NCBI GenBank assembly: GCA_964019165.1
Contig: OZ025282.1
Location: forward strand, 11,400,729-11,464,728
Direction of reading: 5' to 3'
Length of the DNA: 64,000 nt
Source of the DNA: Mastigias papua
Lineage: Eukaryota; Cnidaria; Scyphozoa; Rhizostomeae; Mastigiidae
A model generated the notes under the pieces. The model saw nothing but the letters and a program-made list of their open reading frames with translations, did not search any database and was not told where the DNA came from. Below, piece by piece: positions 51,255 to 62,594 of the stretch. Within the stretch, counting starts at the first letter, position 1. Every line of letters begins with the position of its first letter. Both the position numbers and the translations under genes were made by a program.

Positions 51255-52300
51255 GAAGCGTTATTTCTTATCTTATATATTAGTTGGCTGGTTTCCCTGC
51301 AGTATCCAGGGTCACCGGATTCTATGGCAGTGCTAGAAAGCATGGCTTAGTATCAGCTTGACATTTGTAAAACTTTGAATTGTAAATAGATGAAGAACTG
51401 AGAAAAGACAAAGAGTATAAATCTCTTTATATGGAAAATACTATATGATGAACTACTTTGTGAATGACTGCTTGTAGGTTTATTCTAGGTTCCAAATAAA
51501 AATGAGGTTAGAATAATAGGGGGCTGGAAATTTCGAAAAATCCAATAAAAGGGGGCCGGAAAGAAGGGGGTGAGTGGATAATTTCTCTGATTATTATTGC
51601 TATGGATGGGTTTCAAAAGTCGTTTTAACTGTAAACAAAGTGAAAAACATAATTTCTCACCTTTCTCACTACTCGACCGAAATACAGACTCAAAAATAAT
51701 AAATGGTATGTCCCAGATGGATTTGTCAAAAAGCTAATAAGAGGGAGCTCAGGTTGGCAGAAGACGTCAACTTAATGCTGAATTAACTACTGAAAAAGCA
51801 ATAATGATAAAGGAAAGATAATATGAGGCTACGAAGAAGCAACAAATCACACAGAGAGCAAAAATACATTTGGCGCAGGAGAATCTAGATGATGTAAATT
51901 CCAAAAATAAAAATTGGAAACAGAGTTCAATTCTCCCAGGAAAAAAATTTTCATCAGTAGATAACTCTGATGGTCATTTCACTGGTGCATCATTTCAAGA
52001 TGGATAAAGGTGCAGATGAAATATGTGCTCCGGAGGCTGTGAATAATTCACTCCAAAATTGTTAAAACCAAAGAAAAAACCATTGTTCAGTGGACGTACC
52101 TTAGATGCACTAGGGATACTAAGGACATTGATCAACTTTGTGCGTATTGAAGGTAATCAGGATATTCTTAATTAGGTTTATCAGGATATACTCCCGAAGA
52201 GAATTCCTGGTCTTGGAAGAGTAAGAAAGAAATGACATTCGTTTGATGACACCCATTGAAGCCACAAGTCACACCAGCGCTAGTTCGTATAGAAAAACTA
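51255..52300. other. no recognised gene
   Basis: Stop-dense; a weak QRAKIHLAQENLDDVNSKN stretch near 51850 may be remnant LINE ORF2 linker, not convincing. Confidence 0.3.
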
Positions 52301-54120
52301 GGTGCTATGGCAGACCAGGACATTGCCAGGCTCCCGGATCACACATTGCAAGGTGCTATAGCAGATTAGGACTTCTAAAATGTCACATGCCTTCTAAAAT
52401 GCACGAATGACTGGCATGTCAACATTGACAAAGGGAAATTTACACCTATGATCTTCATTGACCTCAAGAAGGACTTTGATACCGTTGATCATGGAATTCT
52501 TTTAGATAAGATGAAATTCTATGGTATCAGTGGCATTGAACACGATTGGTTTCGATCTTATTTGAATAACAGAAAGCAGTTTTGCAAAGTAAATGGCGTC
52601 TCTTCTGACATCAAAGACATCGATATTGGAGTGCCATAAGGGTCTTGTTTGGGATCACTTCTTTTTCTGCTCTATATAAATGATCTTCCCTTTGCACTAA
52701 AAAAGGCTCAGAAAAACATGTATGCTGATGATACCATGATTTCATATTCCTCTCCAAACCTTTGGATGAATTGCACATGGTGTTAAACGCTGAACTTGTT
52801 GTTATCGAGAAATGGCTTCAAGGTAACAAGCTATCATTGAACGTGGACAAAACACAGGCTATGATAGTTGGCCCTATGCAAAATGTAAATAAAATGGTGG
52901 TGCAGCCTACGTTGTTGCCGGTGTTTCACGTAGGTGGTACTGATATTGACTTAGTGAACAAAGTAAAATACCTTGGCCTCCATATTGACAACAGTCTAAC
53001 GTGGAAGTGCCAAATTGAGAATATAAAAGGAAAAGTTTCTCGCGCAATAGGCCTTTTAAAATATTGTAAAAACTTTGTATCAATGGAAACCTTGAAGGAC
53101 ATTTATCGTAGTATTGTAGAACCACATCTAAACTATTGCTGCTTCGTTTGGGGCAGTAGTGGTATTACGAGAATTGAGTCTCTACAAAAGCTGCAAAACA
53201 GGGCTGCTCGAATCGTTACGGGTAGCTCTTATGACGCACCTTCTGAGCCCTTACGCAAAGGTCTTGGCTGGCTGTCCGTCAAAGAAATGATTGTGAAAGA
53301 GACATCTACAATGATGTATAAATCTCTAAACGATCTTGCACCAAAGTACCTTAGTGATCTATTCGTTAGGCTATCTGATTTCCACATACTAGAGCTAAGA
53401 AACACTAAAAGTAATCTTGCAGTACCGTTAATGCGAACAGTAAGTGGCCAAAAGGCATTCTCTTACCGTGGTACAAAAGTGTGGAACAAGCTTAATAACA
53501 TTGTCAAAGAGGCCCCCTCGGTTTACTCTTTTAAATCAAGGTTGAGACAGTTGGGGTACGAAAATCTTTAATTTTGTAGTTGCTTATTGTCGTCAGTTGT
53601 ATATATTTTTATCTAACTTATTTGTAATAGTTTATTAGGTACTTTAATTTTAACAGGGCCAAATTGTAAAACAATATACTTATTGAATTTGTACCCTATA
53701 TAAATATGTTTAAAATATGAATATGCAATATGAAAAATAGGACATTGCTAGGATCCCGGATCACATATTGCAAGGTGCTATAGCAGATCAGGAAAGTGCC
53801 AGGCTCCCGAATCACACATTCCAAGGTGCTATAGCAGATCAGGAAAGTGCCAGGCTCCCGAATCACACATTCCAAGGTGCTATAGCAGATCAGGAAAGTG
53901 CCAGGCTCCCGAATCACACATTCCAAGGTGCTATAGCAGATCAGGAAAGTGCCAGGCTCCCGGATCACATATTGCAAGGTACTAGAGCAGATCAGGACAT
54001 TGCCAGACTCCCGGGCCACACATTGCAAGGTGGCACAGCAGATCAAGACATTGCCAGGCTCCCGGACCACACATTGCTAAGTGCTATAGCCAACCAGGAC
54101 ATTGCCAGCTCACACATTCT
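52301..54120. repeat. 51-bp minisatellite interrupted by a LINE
   Basis: 51-bp unit GGTGCTATAGCAGATCAGGA + AAGTGCCAGGCTCCCGAATC + ACACATTCCAA. Units start at 52301 and 52352 (left part, cut at 52372) and, right of the LINE, at 53774, 53825, 53876, 53927, 53978, 54029 and 54080. The four central units are nearly identical and the outer ones diverge, typical of array ageing at the edges. Because 51 is divisible by three an open frame of 129 codons runs through (GAIADQESARLPNHTFQ repeated), but nothing suggests a gene. Confidence 0.95.
52373..53737 (+). mobile_element. 5'-truncated CR1/L2-like LINE in minisatellite
   Basis: 1365-bp insertion bounded by TAGGAC on both sides (52367-52372, 53738-53743). 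Encodes FIDLKKDFDTVDHGILL (RT motif A), GVP-stop-GSCLGSLLFLLYIND (motif B, Gln codon changed to TAA at 52636-52641), NMYADDTMISY (motif C intact), one frameshift near 52755, then a 269-codon frame to 53571: KWLQGNKLSLNVDKTQAMIV, KYLGLHIDNSLTWKCQIENI, EPHLNYCCFVWG, KAFSYRGTKVWNKLN. Only one stop and one frameshift, so the youngest LINE in the window. 3' end is A/T-rich (AATATGAAAAA) without ATGA repeats, so a different subfamily from the 26.1-, 37.6- and 49.7-kb copies. Confidence 0.9.
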
Positions 54121-54121
54121 T

Positions 54122-54822
54122 TTTCAAATGGGCATGCATGAAAATAGTGATTTCTAAAAACATGTTGGATCACCTTCATACCTAAAAGAAAGGGCGTGCT
54201 TCGTTGACGGAAATGTGAACTTGTCAGAACAAAAAGGGTGCCCTATCTCATTGAACCATTGAATAAACATTGTGATTTTCGCTATGTGCTTGGCCACCGT
54301 GTTAAAAAATGGCTGTGCAAATATATACGCCAGGTTGCCTCTCTGCTGCTTCATTTCATTGGCAAAGTGCCAATGTCGTCGTGAACAATAAATGGATGGT
54401 CATAAGCAAACATGGGAGCTTTTCATCACAGTTTGCTCAACAATGCTCGTCCAAAATATCCTTAAATTAAATCATAGATCAGTATCAACTCTCAACAAAG
54501 CGGAGAAAAGCAAACATGCTGCTACAAAAAATACTAATTCCTCACCAAATACAAAAATCACTTTTGAAAAAAGTGAAGTGCTGCAAGAGGCAAAATATAT
54601 AGCATTACTAGATGGGGATTTCCACTGCACTGTAAAATTTACAAAATAATAATCGTGTAGCAAACGGTTAGGAACCAAGCAAACGGACAGTTTTCCTTGA
54701 TTTGCAGAAGCTGTGTGAGCGCGTAGATGGTTTTTCCAGAACCTGGCATTTATTTTTACAAGAACACAGTTCGTATTCTTAGGATAAGGTCTTTCAGTAG
54801 TTTAACGCCAGGATAAGGGGTT
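54122..54822. other. no recognised feature
   Basis: Short frames only; nothing recognised. Confidence 0.4.
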
Positions 54823-54826
54823 AGTC

Positions 54827-55504
54827 ATTTATAACTCTAGGTAACGGGTCGGGGTAGAAATGGGGAGGATATGCAAACTTTTCCAAGGACACTTGGGGGT
54901 ATGAAAATTTGTAGAGAATTTTTGAGGGATATGAAATACTTTAAAGACAAAATTTGAAGACAATCAGCTTAATGATTTGCAGAAGTCTATTGATTATCCT
55001 ATTTTTACGTATCTATTTGTCAGAGTTTCTCCAATAGCAATTGTTTCTTCGATGTAAGTTTTCTGTGGTATACTGTGTTATAGTAATGCTCTTATTAGCA
55101 GATATCACAGCTGTGTGTTCAAATGAAGTTTCAAGCAAAAAATCAACTTGTCATAAAAAGTTTTCTGTGCCTTATGCAGAGAAATCCCACAAAAAATGAT
55201 ATTTGCAGTATTTTGTACAAAGGATCATTCTTGCAATACTTCCAAGCAAGTAATTTTGCAGAACACACTTTCTATATATAATCTTTCAAGTAGATGGTAG
55301 TGGCAATTGTGAATTCAAAAGTAGCAATGAAGAAATCTACCCTGAGATCCATACAGCCTAGATAGCAACTGGGGTGTGAAACTTATTACTTATTCCTCAA
55401 AGGGGTATGAAACGTTTTGGATAAAATTGAAGGGGTATAAAACTTTTGACCATTTTGTAGACTCTAACCCGTCCCGATATCCAGAGCTATAAATGACTGG
55501 CCCC
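54827..55504. mobile_element. PIF/Harbinger-like non-autonomous transposon
   Basis: 678 bp with inverted termini: left GGGGTTAGTCATTTATAACT CTAGG and right (reverse complement) GGGGCCAGTCATTTATAGCT CTGG, similarity continuing through ACGGGT(C)GGGGTAGA/ACGGGTTAGAG for about 42 bp. Flanked by TAA at 54824-54826 and 55505-55507, the 3-bp duplication typical of PIF/Harbinger. Subterminal GGGGTATGAAA motifs occur near both ends. No transposase. Confidence 0.78.
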
Positions 55505-55507
55505 TAA

Positions 55508-56390
55508 CATGAAATGAAATGCTTCGTCAACCGAAAGAACCTTCACTAGCTAACTGCAATCAACGAACAGTCCCAAAAATCGTGCCGGAATGCTACTGTA
55601 ATAGTATGAATATCCAGATTAAACAACTACAGATAAAGCCCCTTCTATGGGTATGTATTATGGGCTTAGGATCTAGATGTCCCTATTAAAGTTTAAAAGC
55701 CCAGTTCACCGGATCTCTCGTGTACTGTCACTTCAAATCTTTCTGATTGCATTGTTATAATATAACACATTACTTTAAACAGTCCGATACGTCTTTGTTT
55801 GCGGGCAATACATTAGCCAAATGCTGTATCGTTCTTGAAATATACTACATTCATCTTCATTAAGCATTATAATAGCAATATAATCAAAGCCAGTAGTTCT
55901 CCTATTGCAGCTCTCCGCAGCAAAAGCGCTCCTATTGGACATTTAGTTAAGACTGCTTATATTCATATGATTCAGGACTATGTGCGAAGGATACTTGCCA
56001 TCGCAAAGATAAGGATCGCTGGGATGGAGCAAGACTTCACTACAGCGATCCTGACATTCGGTATCCAAACCATCCCACGGTTGTATGGAAAGGAGGCTGA
56101 ATAGAGGATTGCAGCAGCAAAATCCTTCCAAATTTCAAGGAATGAGGCATCGAAACTAATGAATATGGATGATCTAACTAATAAAAAATATATACATGAT
56201 AGTGGGTAAATTGAAATAATACGGTACCAATCTGCCATGCAATGAAAATGAATATTGTAAGCGCATACCCTATTCTAGATGAAAGCCAGTGGAAGATTTA
56301 TTCAAACCTTAATGGATTTTCTTCCAAGCTATTGCTTTAATAGAATATAACAGTATTAGCAATAAGTGAAAAGTCTGTTGGTACTACAGA
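55508..56390. other. no firm gene; possible exon near 56.0-56.1 kb
   Basis: Minus strand 56100-55990 has a CTATTCAG acceptor and open frames reading SFPYNRGMVWIPNVRIAVVK or DTECQDRCSEVLLHPSDPYL. This could be another CatSper-like exon, but no donor fits well. Confidence 0.25.
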
Positions 56391-56399
56391 ACTTCATTA

Positions 56400-56637
56400 C
56401 AGCACGAAAAAGCGGCACCAAGTCTTAGTCATACCGAAAAGCTTTTTTCATCCGACACTCGTCAGAGTATGAAACGTCGGATAGCGACCGAAAGGTGAAC
56501 CGAAATATATAGCCAGATGCGGTTACACGTGATACAATTCACCTTTCGGTCGCTATCCGACGTTTCATACTCTGACGACTGTCGGACGAAAAAAGCTTTT
56601 CGGTAAGACTAAAACATGTTGCCGCTTTTTCGTGCTG
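56400..56637. mobile_element. palindromic TA-flanked MITE
   Basis: Arms 56400-56498 and 56539-56637 are reverse complements with about 10 mismatches. Shared blocks: CAGCACGAAAAAGCGGCA, ACCGAAAAGCTTTTTTC, GTCAGAGTATGAAACGTCGG and ATAGCGACCGAAAGGTGA. Loop is 40 bp. Both ends are flanked by TA (56398-56399, 56638-56639). Structure fits a Tc1/mariner-like MITE; the whole element can fold into one hairpin. Confidence 0.88.
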
Positions 56638-56687
56638 TATTAGCAAAAAGAGCAAAATGTAATAGAAATAAATATAGTGGACTTCAC

Positions 56688-57150
56688 CTGTGGAGTCGCT
56701 ATGATCCAGGTGTACAAAAATAGTGAAATTGTAGCAGATACCACGTCCAAGTGAAATTGATCTTGGTAATTGATTATTGCTTTGAGATGTACCTCCCGAT
56801 AAACAATCTTCTAACGCAGTACTATTTGCCTTTATAACCTGCTTCCTGAACAAACCGCTACTGACATCACTAATTTTGCTAACATGTGATGAATCTTTCT
56901 TGTTTCTGCAATACGTGGCTAATGCAACTCGTGAAAAAAGTTGAAAATTAAACGTCTCCAAACGAATCCTTGCAAAGGGACATGACCGTTCGATCTTCTT
57001 CTTGTCTGCTTGGTGAAAAACGCAAGACAACAGGTTTTCGTGGCATCTCTCACTATGAAAATTTGAACAACACCGACGACTATCAATGAGCTTCTTACGT
57101 GTATTCTCAAAAGCTAATGCTCTTCTCAATGAAATTTTGACTTTCTTGAT
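56688..57150 (-). CDS. CATSPERG: probable CatSper auxiliary subunit exon (upstream of exon a)
   Basis: Minus frame of about 150 codons ending at CCACAG|GTGAAG. Reads LAFENTRKKLIDSRRCCSNF, CHENLLSCVFHQADKKKIER SC, ETFNFQLFSRVALATYC and GRGICYNFTIFVHLDHSDST. It ends in phase 1 and exon a (49670) starts in phase 1, giving a Gly/Asp-type codon and continuous FVHLDHSDST-D-FYAHRF. Cysteine-rich and with NFT glycosylation, consistent with an ectodomain. The 5' splice acceptor is not obvious, so the start is uncertain, and part of the N-terminal half may be intron. Confidence 0.45.
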
Positions 57151-57151
57151 A

Positions 57152-57535
57152 CAATTCGAAAGATTGCAATCGGCTTTAAGTAACGACAGCTATAAAGAGA
57201 AGAGACGACAGTTGGTTGCTGTGGGCGAGTTCCTAGCAAATAAAATAGCAATACAGATTACATGAACTCTTGATAAAACACGAAACTTGGGAATTTTCTG
57301 TTTCAACAGAATATCGATTTTACAATAGACAATAGCAAGCTCCGTCACTACACACGTTAAGAAACAAGGAGAACATACCATTCTTAATCTACATACAATA
57401 AAAGTTTTCCTGTTCCTAAAATAATATAATTCATTAACATAAGCTAATTTTTTTCGTCTTACCACATTACTGTCTTTCATCTTCCTATATAAGTTTGTCA
57501 TCTTAAACATCTCCTCTCTTAAACAAACATTGTTA
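57152..57535. other. no recognised feature
   Basis: Minus frame 57510-57190 is open but has no recognisable motif. Confidence 0.35.
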
Positions 57536-57536
57536 A

Positions 57537-58085
57537 TCTTCTAAACTAACACTTTCATTTTCCACATTACTATCTTTCATACTACTAAACTAATTCTTAA
57601 AATCTTCATCTCCCATAACCAAAATCTCCATCTTCCTAAATTGTTATTTTTTATCTTGTAAACTAATACTTTCAATGTAGCTTCATTCATCTTTCCAGAC
57701 TAACATTGTCATCTTCCTAAACCAACATCTTTCATCTTTCAAATTAACATCTTTCACCCTCCTAAATCAACGTCCTTCATTGTCCTAAACTAACTTCTGC
57801 CATCATGCTAAATTAATGACTCTCATCGTACTCAACTAACAAAATTCATCTTCCTAAATCACTTTCCTTCATATTCCTAAATTAATAGCTCCGTCTTCCA
57901 TATCTAACATATTTCATCCTTCTTTTCTTTCATCTTCCTACACTAACATTGCCACTTTCTTAACCTAACATCTTTCAACTTACATAGGCACCCTACTTAA
58001 TTATGCAAAAACTAACATCTTTCACCTTCCTATATTCCGTACTGCATCTTCCTAACAAACCGTCTTCAATCTTCTTAAACCGAGA
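57537..58085. repeat. degenerate ~24-bp minisatellite (CTAAACTAACATCTTTCATC)
   Basis: About 20 diverged units of CTAAACTAACATCTTTCATC TTC across 550 bp. Strongly strand-asymmetric (C/T plus A, few G). Confidence 0.8.
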
Positions 58086-58089
58086 CTAT

Positions 58090-60140
58090 GTGTAATGTTC
58101 CAAGCCAACAGAAGACATTGACACAGTTTAATAATCAAGGAAACACCCATTTCCAATGTGGCATGCCACACAGTTTTCCAGTGCAGCCAATTCTATCTAC
58201 ATTTCTTTGACAACAACCCAATGGTTACTACTTGCAACAACGAAAAGAGGAACACCATTGTAAGTATTCAATCAATACTTCCTCTAAACTTCGCTTATAT
58301 AAGATTCAGACTTGGCATTTTCTATAGCAGAGAGACAAAATCTCTTGCAAACTGTAATCAAATAGCTAAACTACAATATCAGGAACCAGATCACTTTACC
58401 TAAATACTAGTTTGGGTTCAATAATATTTGTACTCTTCAGTACAGAATAACAGAGTGTGAGAAAACATTTCCAACTGCTCCTGTCAGTCCGGAGAATTAA
58501 ACCATTGGACAATAGCTCAGACTTGATGATGCTAAACAATGCATTTCTAAGAAAGAGCTTTGGCTCTATTACTAACCAAACACAACTGAAGCCTTCGAAA
58601 TCATTAAAAACGAAATTAAAAACTCAAATTAATAGTGAAGAGAACCTGATACAGTTCATTGGTATGATCAAAGAATATCGTCAGTGTTGGATCGGCATTC
58701 TGAGAAGTCAAATGACTCAGGGACAATGTTGCGATTTTTCCAAAATAGATCTGGTATAAAGAAATATAAAGAGATCTAAGTATAAAGAGAAAATGATAGA
58801 CAAAATTAAACGAAAATGAAAGATGAATAAATATTTTGATTGTAAGTATATGCAAAACGCCATAATTCCACCAAAAGAACAAATATAGGCACTACAATTA
58901 ACCGTAAATACACGTATGTTTATAAGACAATCACTTTTATGCCGAAATTTCAATTTTCTTAACTTTTCCCGAAACTGAAGCTGAGATTCTGTTAACTTTT
59001 ATTGGAGTATCCTGGATAAAAGAGGGTAATATTATTTGCTATAAAAAGTTTGATCTTTGTTAACCAGAATTGTAAAAGAAAAGCTTCGATCTTTGTAAAG
59101 GAGCTTGAAAAGAATGAGCAAATATGGATTTCTGGCACGTAAGAGGTGTGTCCCAACTTATAGTTTTGCTTAGTAACGGCAGCGCCCTCCCCTGCGGAGA
59201 AGCCCATGCAATGAAGCAAGACAATGGAAAAGCGTGAGGATGGAACAATAGAAAGGTTGACGGGGAATGGAGGAGAGGAAGAAGTTAGGCGAGGAGGATG
59301 GAAGAAACGCACGAGGAAAAAGTGGAGGATAAGAAAGAAAGCTAGGACGGGAAGAGAGACGGTACAAGACGCAGGAAGCTATAAGGAAAGCAAAAGAAGA
59401 GATAGAACTCACAGGAGGACAAAATAAAGTTCGCGTCAATTACAGTAGAAAATAGTTGCGTTAGTTTGCGTTATGAAATTTGATACAATTCAGACTGTAT
59501 GATATAAATCTTTTATGAAGAAAGAACTCGGAATCACGGTGGTGAGGCCTAAAAGCTCTCCGTCTGTGACAAGGTGAACTTTCGAACTTGAGCCTCGTGA
59601 TATTCTTAACATTTTCTTAACATTTTGGCATTTGTCACTAATCAGTATATTGCTGTCTAAGCAAGATGGAAGATATTTAAGATTTGGAATGACCTGTGAA
59701 ACTCAACGGGGATAAATTCTTTCAACCTTCTATTACAAACATCGATTAAAGTTCTAGATTTTCAAGGCAAAAAGGGGGATGAAGTGCTGGATGCACATCA
59801 GTATTACGTGTAGACGGTCAGTGTATGACAGTATGAGCGACGATGATATGCACATTTTTAGTATCCTAGAAATATGTAATAAACATAATAAGGTCTTTTT
59901 CAAAACGCTAAAGTTTTATTCCAATGCATATGTTGGCCTTCTCTCCACCTCCATCTATAACAGTAAACCCCATTGACATTCACCTTGGAGCGTTTTCCAG
60001 CCCCCCTCCTGCTTAATTACTTTCAGACTTTTTCCAATCCCCCCCCGCTTATTGTCACCCCCCTTCTATTCCGAACTGGAGAGTACCCACTCAAATGAAA
60101 GAAAGTACAACTAGCTATAATGTAATCATTAATGCAATAA
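58090..60140. other. no recognised gene; purine-rich tract
   Basis: Presumed CatSper-like intron. 59224-59420 is a purine-rich tract (AGGAGAGGAAGAAG...), whose basic 67-codon frame I do not regard as a gene. Pyrimidine runs CCCCCCTCC and CCCCCCCCGC lie near 60000-60060. Confidence 0.4.
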
Positions 60141-60145
60141 CGAAC

Positions 60146-60257
60146 CTTCTTAAACTTGGTTAAAAATGCAAAGTAGCCATTCTGAGATGTTTCGAACAGC
60201 TCAATTACGTCATCATTGAGATCCAACATTTTGATTAGGGTGTTTCCAGCATTTGGA
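60146..60257 (-). CDS. CATSPERG: probable CatSper auxiliary subunit exon, beta-propeller
   Basis: Minus strand, acceptor ATTTCGTAG and donor AAGAAG|GTTCGT, 112 bp, phase 2 to 0. Reads PNAGNTLIKMLDLNDDVIEL, then FETSQNGYFAFLTKFKK. A G-x-T-(L/F) strand followed by a loop and xGYxxFLTxxxK fits one blade of the seven-bladed beta-propeller at the N-terminal half of CatSper beta/gamma/delta/epsilon. The donor is suboptimal. Confidence 0.5.
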
Positions 60258-60259
60258 CT

Positions 60260-60655
60260 ACGAAATGTTAAAATTAGGGAATGCTACGTAAGAAATTCGA
60301 TTGTTATACCTTTTGCATCCTTAGATCACCTAAGGAATTACGACTTACAAAATTCCTCAACAAAATTAAAAGTACCAATTCATTGACTATTCAGAACAAA
60401 GATTTTCATACAACAGGCCCTTCATGAAAATGTCTCAGAAATATAATAAAGTAAGAAGTAGGAATAAAGTACGATTAGTACTATAATATTGTACGCACAG
60501 AGTTAACAACACATTATTGAACTATTTCAATTGCAGCCATCATGGAAATGACATATGAAGAATCTTCAGAGACGTGCTACATAGAAGGTGCAAAAGCCAA
60601 ACATTTGTGCAAATCTGAGCGTACGCAATATGTATATATAATTACACACAAGCAC
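60260..60655. other. no recognised feature; presumed intron
   Basis: Nothing recognised. Confidence 0.4.
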
Positions 60656-60803
<148 letters not shown>

Positions 60804-61027
60804 CCAACGATTGATACAAATGAATTTACCTATAGAGGAGTGCGTTACCCCAAACAAACAGGTAAGTACTATACAATTTGGTGAATGACAGTCCAACAAA
60901 ATAGTACTCTGTTGATTGTCTACTGATGACCATAGACGGCGTATCTATGACAAAACAACGAAATAGCTTATGATATATTGAGGATAATAATAAAATATCA
61001 TATCTATACAGGAGACAACCTTTTCAG

Positions 61028-62004
61028 TAGCAAGGGCAAAAATGTTTTAAGCCAATCAGTTCATTTGTTTACATCGTCATTTGCCAATCAAAGTACGTAA
61101 AAGGCAATAGAAAGTGAAGCGAAAATCATTTTTGATCAGTTTCAGAAACAAAGATGGCGTCATAGGCTTTTTGCTGTATAAAAACCACCTCATGCAAATA
61201 GCTGGTGTTGCACACGATATTTCTCTTTTCCAGGAAGGTTTTATATTTTCATGTAGCAGAAAGATTTTTCTAAAACTTTACCGCTTCCCTTTTCGAAATA
61301 TTACTGCAAGCAAGAGATATGAGGTCCTATAGTCAAATCAATCTTCGGCATATGCTCTCCTTTGTAAGAACTGCTGAGTGGGCCCTCCCCAAGCACATTT
61401 CACGTATACTGACTTCAATTTTGCAGACATATTCCTGAACTATTTCTCCGTTTACTTTTTTTTTGCCTTACCTTCTTTATGTTCCTAGTAATATAAAAAT
61501 AATAAAATTTCATGTAATTAAAAATCTGTGGTTCTTGATCCGTCTCCCTAGATATCTGCTAGCTCGCTCCGCCACTATCGCCACACTATGTACAGATGAC
61601 ATTCTAGAATTCAGCTCGACTAGCAGCATAAAGAAGGTAAGACAAAACAAAACTTGAAAGGAGAAATGTATGCTGAAGATACTGGGGAAATTGATTTGAC
61701 TATAGGACCTCATATCTCTTGCTTGCAGTAATATTTCGAAAAGGGAAGCGGTAAAGTTTTAGAAAAATCTTTCTGCTACATGAAAATATAAAAACCTTCC
61801 TGGAAAAGAGAAATATCGTGTGCAACACCAGCTTTTTGCATGAGGTGGTTTTTATACAGCAAAAAGCCTATGACGCCATCTTTGTTTCTGAAACTGATCA
61901 AAAATGATTTTCGCTTCACTTTCTATTGCCTTTTACGTACTTTGATTGGCAAATGACGATGTAAACAAATGAACTGATTGGCTTAAAACATTTTCCCCCT
62001 TGCT
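61028..62004. mobile_element. foldback element with ~340-bp near-identical terminal inverted repeats
   Basis: Left arm 61028-61370 and right arm 61654-62004 are reverse complements. Over the outer ~305 bp I count only a handful of differences (for example GCAAATAGC versus GCAAAAAGC); an 11-bp insertion (TTCCCCAGTAT) then marks the inner part of the right arm. Spacer is about 280 bp of unique sequence without ORF. The 8-bp sequence CTTTTCAG flanks both ends (61020-61027, 62005-62012). Ends are (T)AGCAAGGG. The arms contain two CCAATCA boxes, AAGATGGCGTCAT and GTATAAAAA. Long TIRs plus 8-bp duplication suggest a MULE-like, hAT-like or Foldback-type non-autonomous transposon. The frames on either strand are mirror images and not genes. 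Confidence 0.9.
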
Positions 62005-62014
62005 CTTTTCAGGA

Positions 62015-62510
62015 AATATTTCACTGCTATTACTGAGGATCCTTTCAAAATTAAAGCATGCAAAGCAAAGATAAGACTTATAAGTGTTACGGGTAAAACC
62101 AGTAAGAACCTATTAACATCTCAAAGAACATAAAAACTTAAAGCGTCTATTTTCCTTTTACAAGTGATCAAAAATGCTCATTTCTAACATCACTTGGTAA
62201 GCTATGGTACATAGACTCGCCTTGACATGCGAGAGATTCTCTTCCTGATTCACTTCTTATTTTTGGTAACAAAAGAAAAGACTCACTTCCACGAGTATCT
62301 TTGTCAAGAACAAACATAGTGATGATATGCCATGCTGATTCCGTGCAAATCCAAATGAGCGACTCAAAAACGTCAATTGAAATTCACTTCTGTCTTGTCT
62401 ACTCAAAACTGTCCCAATTCAGGGATATGCCATTGTCGTTAGCCACAATTTTATGGGCTCTGTCCAGCATTTATTGCAATTTAGCTCTGGCGGTATCAAC
62501 TAAGCCTTCT
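62015..62510. other. no recognised feature; presumed intron
   Basis: Nothing recognised. Confidence 0.4.
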
Positions 62511-62514
62511 GATT

Positions 62515-62592
62515 GGTCAATAAGGCAGAAGATTGCCCAATTGGGGATCGCGCTAACAGCCAATCAAGATTTGTCCACTAAGTTTATATTGG
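62515..62592. repeat. dispersed repeat R2, copy 2
   Basis: AAGGCAGAAGATTGCCCAAT, TTGGGGATCGCGCTAACAGC, CAATCAAGATTTGTCCACTA: counterpart of 39700-39770. TCTGATTGGTCAATAAGG precedes it. Confidence 0.75.
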
Positions 62593-62594
62593 CT

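Noticed and set aside
53768..54157. 129-codon frame with 17-residue repeats (GAIADQESARLPNHTFQ)
   Set aside because: Explained by a 51-bp minisatellite whose length is a multiple of three; no start context, no splice sites, and the array continues left of the LINE with a stop codon.
59224..59427. 67-codon highly basic frame (EEEVRRGGWKKRTRKKWRIR)
   Set aside because: Purine-rich tract translation; no homology recognised and no splice or promoter context.
61114..61713. Frames on both strands at 61.1-61.7 kb
   Set aside because: They mirror each other across the inverted repeat and end at random stops.
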